Assembly: GCA_003049485.1 (NCBI GenBank)
Contig: PYST01000160.1
Location: 24,658-88,657 of the forward strand
Reading direction: 5' to 3'
Length of the DNA: 64,000 bases
Source of the DNA: Ophioceras dolichostomum
Lineage: Eukaryota > Ascomycota > Sordariomycetes > Magnaporthales > Ophioceraceae
Shown: positions 60,349 to 64,000 of the stretch, in pieces
Layout: each line of letters begins with the position of its first letter
Position numbering within the stretch: position 1 is the stretch's first letter
Position numbers and translations under genes: made by a program
Notes under the pieces: generated by a model
Seen by the model: only the letters and a program-made list of their open reading frames with translations
Databases searched by the model: none
Told to the model about the DNA's origin: nothing

Positions 60349-60859
60349 GCTGGGTGAGGAGGGAGTGAGGTTAGGGAAGGAGGGAGGGAGGGAGGTAACT
60401 GAGGGTTGGTGAATTGGTTTGGGAAGGGGGGTTTTAGACGACGTGGTTGAGTGTAGGGCAAGGGATGTGGTGGACAAATTTGAAATTTGCTTGCATCTGA
60501 CCTTCTTTTTGTTCAGGCATTGTCTCTCTGGCGCATTTCATGGCAAAAGGCGAAGATAGATCATGGCATCTGCTGCGTTTTGTTTTTCTTTGTCTTTTTT
60601 TTTTCCTGGTAATCTTTTTCATGCCATCCACCGGTCGTTCAACACATTCTCGCGCAGATCTTTCACTGGGAGTAGCTCGGGGCTACCACACAACCAGGGA
60701 TAAATGGGCACTTTCGCGGATATCAGAACCCCAAAAGACATCATGTTCTATTCTCGTGTTCTTTCTATTTTAACCTAGATATCTACAAGGCACATTTTAC
60801 GTCGGATGTTGTTCTGATCTAAGCAACTTGTAGTTCTATGTCCAGTCTCCCGAAGCCGC
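60349..60859. other. Convergent 3' intergenic region
   Basis: Holds the 3' ends of the carrier and RINT1/TIP20 genes. A T-rich run (60593-60604) and GGGA repeats near 60380 are the only notable features. Confidence 0.6.
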
Positions 60860-63653
60860 CTACTCGTTATTCTCCACGCGCCTCTGCAAGATATGTCTCG
60901 CATTGACCGGGCTCAGCAGATCAGTCTCCAGCTCCTCTAGCAGCTTCTTCGCCTCCTCGTTATTAGTGAACACGCGGTCTGTTGCTTGCTTGAGCGTGAC
61001 GACCTTAGCTTCGAGAGTTGCTGGAGACTCGTCGTCCGATGATGACGACAGCTTGGGGGCAACGAGCGGCAGGCTGAGCAGCCTGGCGCCTTCCTGGACG
61101 CTCTGGAATGGGGAGGAGGTCTCGGCGCTGCTGCTGTAAGGGATGTAGTGCTCGACGAGCGTGGAGATGGCCGAGACATCGCGGGAAAACTGGGCGGCTC
61201 CGAAGGCGGTGAAGTGGTTGCGCACCAGAACCTCGGTCCACAGCATGTCGTTGAGCTTCTCGAGGGTATCGCGGCACACGCGCCGGAAGGGGGCGGTGCC
61301 GAGGGCGCGGCGGAGGAAGTCGAGATTGCGTTTGATGATCTATGTGGTATATCAGAATATCGAATGCCTGAGAGAAAGAGGAGTAGGAATAGGACATGCG
61401 GAAGGAGAAGGGGGAGGTGAGGTTAAAAGCAGCGTACCCTAAGAGGCTCATCCAGCTCAGGCGTGATAGACATCTGCGACTGATCAGCCAGCACGTAATC
61501 GTCACCGATCGTCTTCCAGTGCGCCCTCCACAGGTACGGCTTGAAGGCGGTGCGGTGGGACTCGACCAGCGTCGACACCAAGAACTCGCCCGCCGTCTTG
61601 CGTCGCGCGCGGTACGCGGCGATGGTCTCGTCAAAGATGACGCCGCCGCCGTCATCCTCGGACCCGACCGCGCCGGACGTGCGGCCCTTGACGTCGGCGT
61701 AGCTCAGGCCGCCCGCCAGGTTCTCCTTCTTCTCGTCGGCAGACGACTCCTCGGCCGCCTTGGCGCGGGACTGGAGTTCTGCCCAGAATTCGACGAAGAA
61801 CTGTTTTGTTCCGAGGGAACGGAGAACTGTTAGTAAGTCGGAATGGGAGAGGACTTCGGGGGAGAGGTGTGACAGGGACAATGGCTCGAGCAGCCGGCAC
61901 AAGCGTGGAAGGAAGTCCTCACCTCTCCGTTGCTCCACTCCTCCAGCACATTCGCGATGTGGTCCGCGCTGCCATACACCTTGCACAGCGTCTCCAAGCC
62001 CCCCGTGCCCTCCAAGGCAGCGAGCTCCTCCTTCGTAGCTCCGTGCAGCGTCCTGCCCACTGTGGAGGTAAGCGAGTAGTACGCCTCCAGCGAGTTCCTG
62101 AGCCGGTCGTGGAACTCGTCTAGGATGGCCAGTTGGATGTCGAGCAGGAAGCGCAGCTTGTGGGCGAAGCGTGGAGCGCGCTCGTACAGCGACGTCACAG
62201 TCTTCAGCAGGTCTGCCACGCGGACGGCGCCGTGCGTCGGCTTGGTCCTCATAAGCCCCTCGCCGCTGACCGGCCCGTAGTCGTAGTCGATGGACCGTGC
62301 ATCCGCGGAGTTCATGATGGCCTCGAAGCGCGCCAGCGCGAAGTCCTTCTCAGCGCCCAGCCACACGGCGAAGTGGCGGTCCAGCACCTCGGCTGTGAGC
62401 CCGCTCCATCCGCCCACGCTACTAGGAGACGATTGACCGACGTCGCCGGCACCGGAATCGGCACCAGCGTCATCGAAATAGCCGAACCGGTCCCGCAGCT
62501 CCTCGTCGAAATCCATGAGCTGTATGATCAGCCTGCTGAGGAACGACGGGTCCGTGACGGCCTCGTCCGCCGCGAACATGACCTTCTCCCTAATAACAGG
62601 AAGCAGCGACGTGATCAGTGCGCACACGGGGTCCACGTACACGGCGCGGCCTGCGACTGGCGTGCCGGCAAATTTAGACGCTAGCAGGAAACCGAAGTTG
62701 TCTCTGAGGAAGTCCTCCCACGTCGAGAAGAGCCGCAGCACCCAGGGGAAGCAGTGCCGGCCGATCAGTCTGTTCTCGCCCATGGGCCGCTCGCCGTCGC
62801 TGAGGAAGTGGTAGCAGAACTCCTTGACCCAGATCTGCGCCATGACGTCGATGGGCAGGATGGGCACCACCGCCGGACTACTACTACTTTTACCCCCGCG
62901 CGACGAAGACGACGACGTCGCAGTTGTGGAGGAGGAGGACGAGGAGGAGAGCAGCAGCACCTCAGGCACCTGCAGGTCCAGCAGTTTCTCGAACGCATCG
63001 CGCCATTCGTCCGGTACAGGGAACGTATCCGGCTTGACCCCGCGCGGCCAGCCCGCCCGCGCGAGCACGGCCTCCATCTCGGCGCACATGGTGCGCTTCA
63101 TCTCATCCCACAGCGCGTCCGCTATGCCCCCCACATGCGCAACGAGGTGCGTCGCCGCGCCGTCCGCGGCGGGCTGCAGCCTGTCGCGCAGCGCCGCCGC
63201 GAGCCCCCTCAGGCGCGAGTAAGGCCGCAGCGCGAGCTTCGGGTCTTGCGGTAAATGGGCGCGGGCCTGCTCGCGCAGGTGGTCGACGTCCTGGAGCAGG
63301 AGCAGGTAGGACTCGGCCAGGCCCACGCGGTGCAGCTTCTTGAGCGGCGGCTCGAGCCGGCGGGTGGCCTCGTCGGGCGCGTCGGACGAGGCGACGATCT
63401 GGAGGCGCACGTCGATGCTGCGCTGGAGGGAGTTGAAGTCGTCGATCTGTCGAGCGAGCGAGGCCTGGCGCTCGCCGCCGGACCGGCGGGCGTCGTCGAG
63501 CTCCCGCGTGGCGTCGTCGAGCTGGGCCTGCAGCTGCGTGCGCTGCAGCTCCACGCTGGCCAGGAGTACGTCGAGGTGGTCGAGGTCTGTGGTCGACTGG
63601 AGCTTGTCGTCGATGAAGTCTTGGACCCTCACGTCCTGGAGAGGGTCGTCCAT
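60860..63653 (-). CDS. TIP20: RINT1/TIP20-family vesicle tethering protein
   Basis: Three exons on the minus strand: 63653-61923, 61800-61438 and 61339-60860 (857 aa), all joints phase 0. Residues 1-110 (QDFIDDKLQSTTDLDHLDVLL, then DEATRRLEPPLKKLHRVGLAESYLLLL) form the coiled-coil start of the family. The RINT1/TIP20 domain runs from about 200 to the end, with WVKEFCYHFLSDGERPMGE, FWAELQSRA and AGEFLVSTLVESHRTAFKPY among conserved stretches. A Ser/Thr-rich loop (about 260-290) is probably disordered. In yeast, Tip20 joins Dsl1 and Sec39 to tether COPI vesicles to the ER; animal RINT1 does the same in the NRZ complex. The same ER-tethering role is inferred. The ATG at 63653 begins the conserved protein; the frame extends upstream only in Lys-rich leader sequence. 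Confidence 0.93.
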
Positions 63654-64000
63654 TGTGGGCGGGCGGTGGGGCAGCTTCCTTTTTTGCCTGATTTCTTGAG
63701 TACCTTTCTCTGATTTTTTTTTTGGGTACACTTAGATTGTGTGTTGGTCACCTTGACGATGAGGTTCTGGCACGACAATGCGTACTTCTGTCCTGGAACT
63801 GTGAAGCTGGTGGGGTGGAGGACTTGGTAGCTCTGACGATGGAAGCTGTCAAGTAAGAGTGGCGCTAATCCACATTGGGTGGGGGCACAGCGCTAGTGTC
63901 GGGGCTTTAAATTTTGAGAATTGCTATTGACGCATTAAATCTCCACAATTAGGGGCGCATTGGTTAGGCAGTCTGTACCATAGAAGTACCACCAAAAAAC
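63654..64000. promoter_or_regulatory. 5' region of RINT1/TIP20 gene
   Basis: The last 347 bases hold the promoter and leader of the tethering-protein gene (minus strand). An A-rich stretch on the minus strand (63713-63722) precedes the ATG; no other feature seen. Confidence 0.5.

Noticed and set aside
59615..60477. Long minus-strand open frames opposite the mitochondrial carrier
   Set aside because: They are antisense shadows of GC-rich codons; the plus strand encodes an intact carrier with all three signatures.

Overview
The window is nuclear DNA of a filamentous ascomycete (Pezizomycotina, most likely Sordariomycetes). The evidence is short introns (about 54-340 nt) with GTRNGT-type donors, CTAAC/CTAAT branch sites and YAG acceptors, GC-rich third codon positions, and a gene set typical of such fungi: GRC3, NAB3, an RPA34-type Pol I subunit, CaM kinase, RINT1/TIP20, a YMC-type carrier, phenol hydroxylase, a DUF7708-type protein and a HET-type N-terminus. 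No tRNA, rRNA or CRISPR was found, and no intact transposon was recognised. All exon coordinates come from hand-checked splice sites with matching phases.

1-4.5 kb: no supportable gene. 4.5-12.2 kb: a divergent pair sharing a promoter, namely a DUF7708/degenerate-NTPase protein (minus) and a large AAA+ ATPase (plus); both end in long acidic tails. 13.1-18.3 kb: NAB3-like RNA-binding protein (minus) head-to-head with a mitochondrial GGQ-type peptidyl-tRNA hydrolase (plus). 19.7-21.2 kb: Ca2+/calmodulin-dependent kinase. 22.6-23.3 kb: truncated HET-family N-terminus. 24.0-25.0 kb: GNAT acetyltransferase. 26.8-32.7 kb: divergent pair of an RNA polymerase I RPA34-type subunit with a very long Ser/Lys-rich N-terminus and the GRC3 polynucleotide kinase, so both genes at one promoter serve ribosomal RNA production. 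33.7-36.8 kb: nine-exon FAD phenol 2-monooxygenase.

From 36.8 to 59.2 kb (about 22 kb) no confidently recognisable gene is present. The interval holds a diverged direct duplication (about 37.7-38.95 and 43.5-45.0 kb) encoding related but unrecognised terminal exons, several low-confidence spliced ORFs, a 54-bp tandem repeat and two N positions. Dense gene content resumes at 59.3 kb with a YMC1-like mitochondrial carrier (plus), convergent with a RINT1/TIP20 tethering-complex subunit (minus) up to 63.65 kb.

No clearly undescribed system is demonstrated. The best leads are the duplicated unknown gene, the DUF7708/AAA+ divergent pair, the shared promoter of RPA34 and GRC3 with a perfect inverted repeat, and the palindrome-bearing promoter of the phenol hydroxylase.
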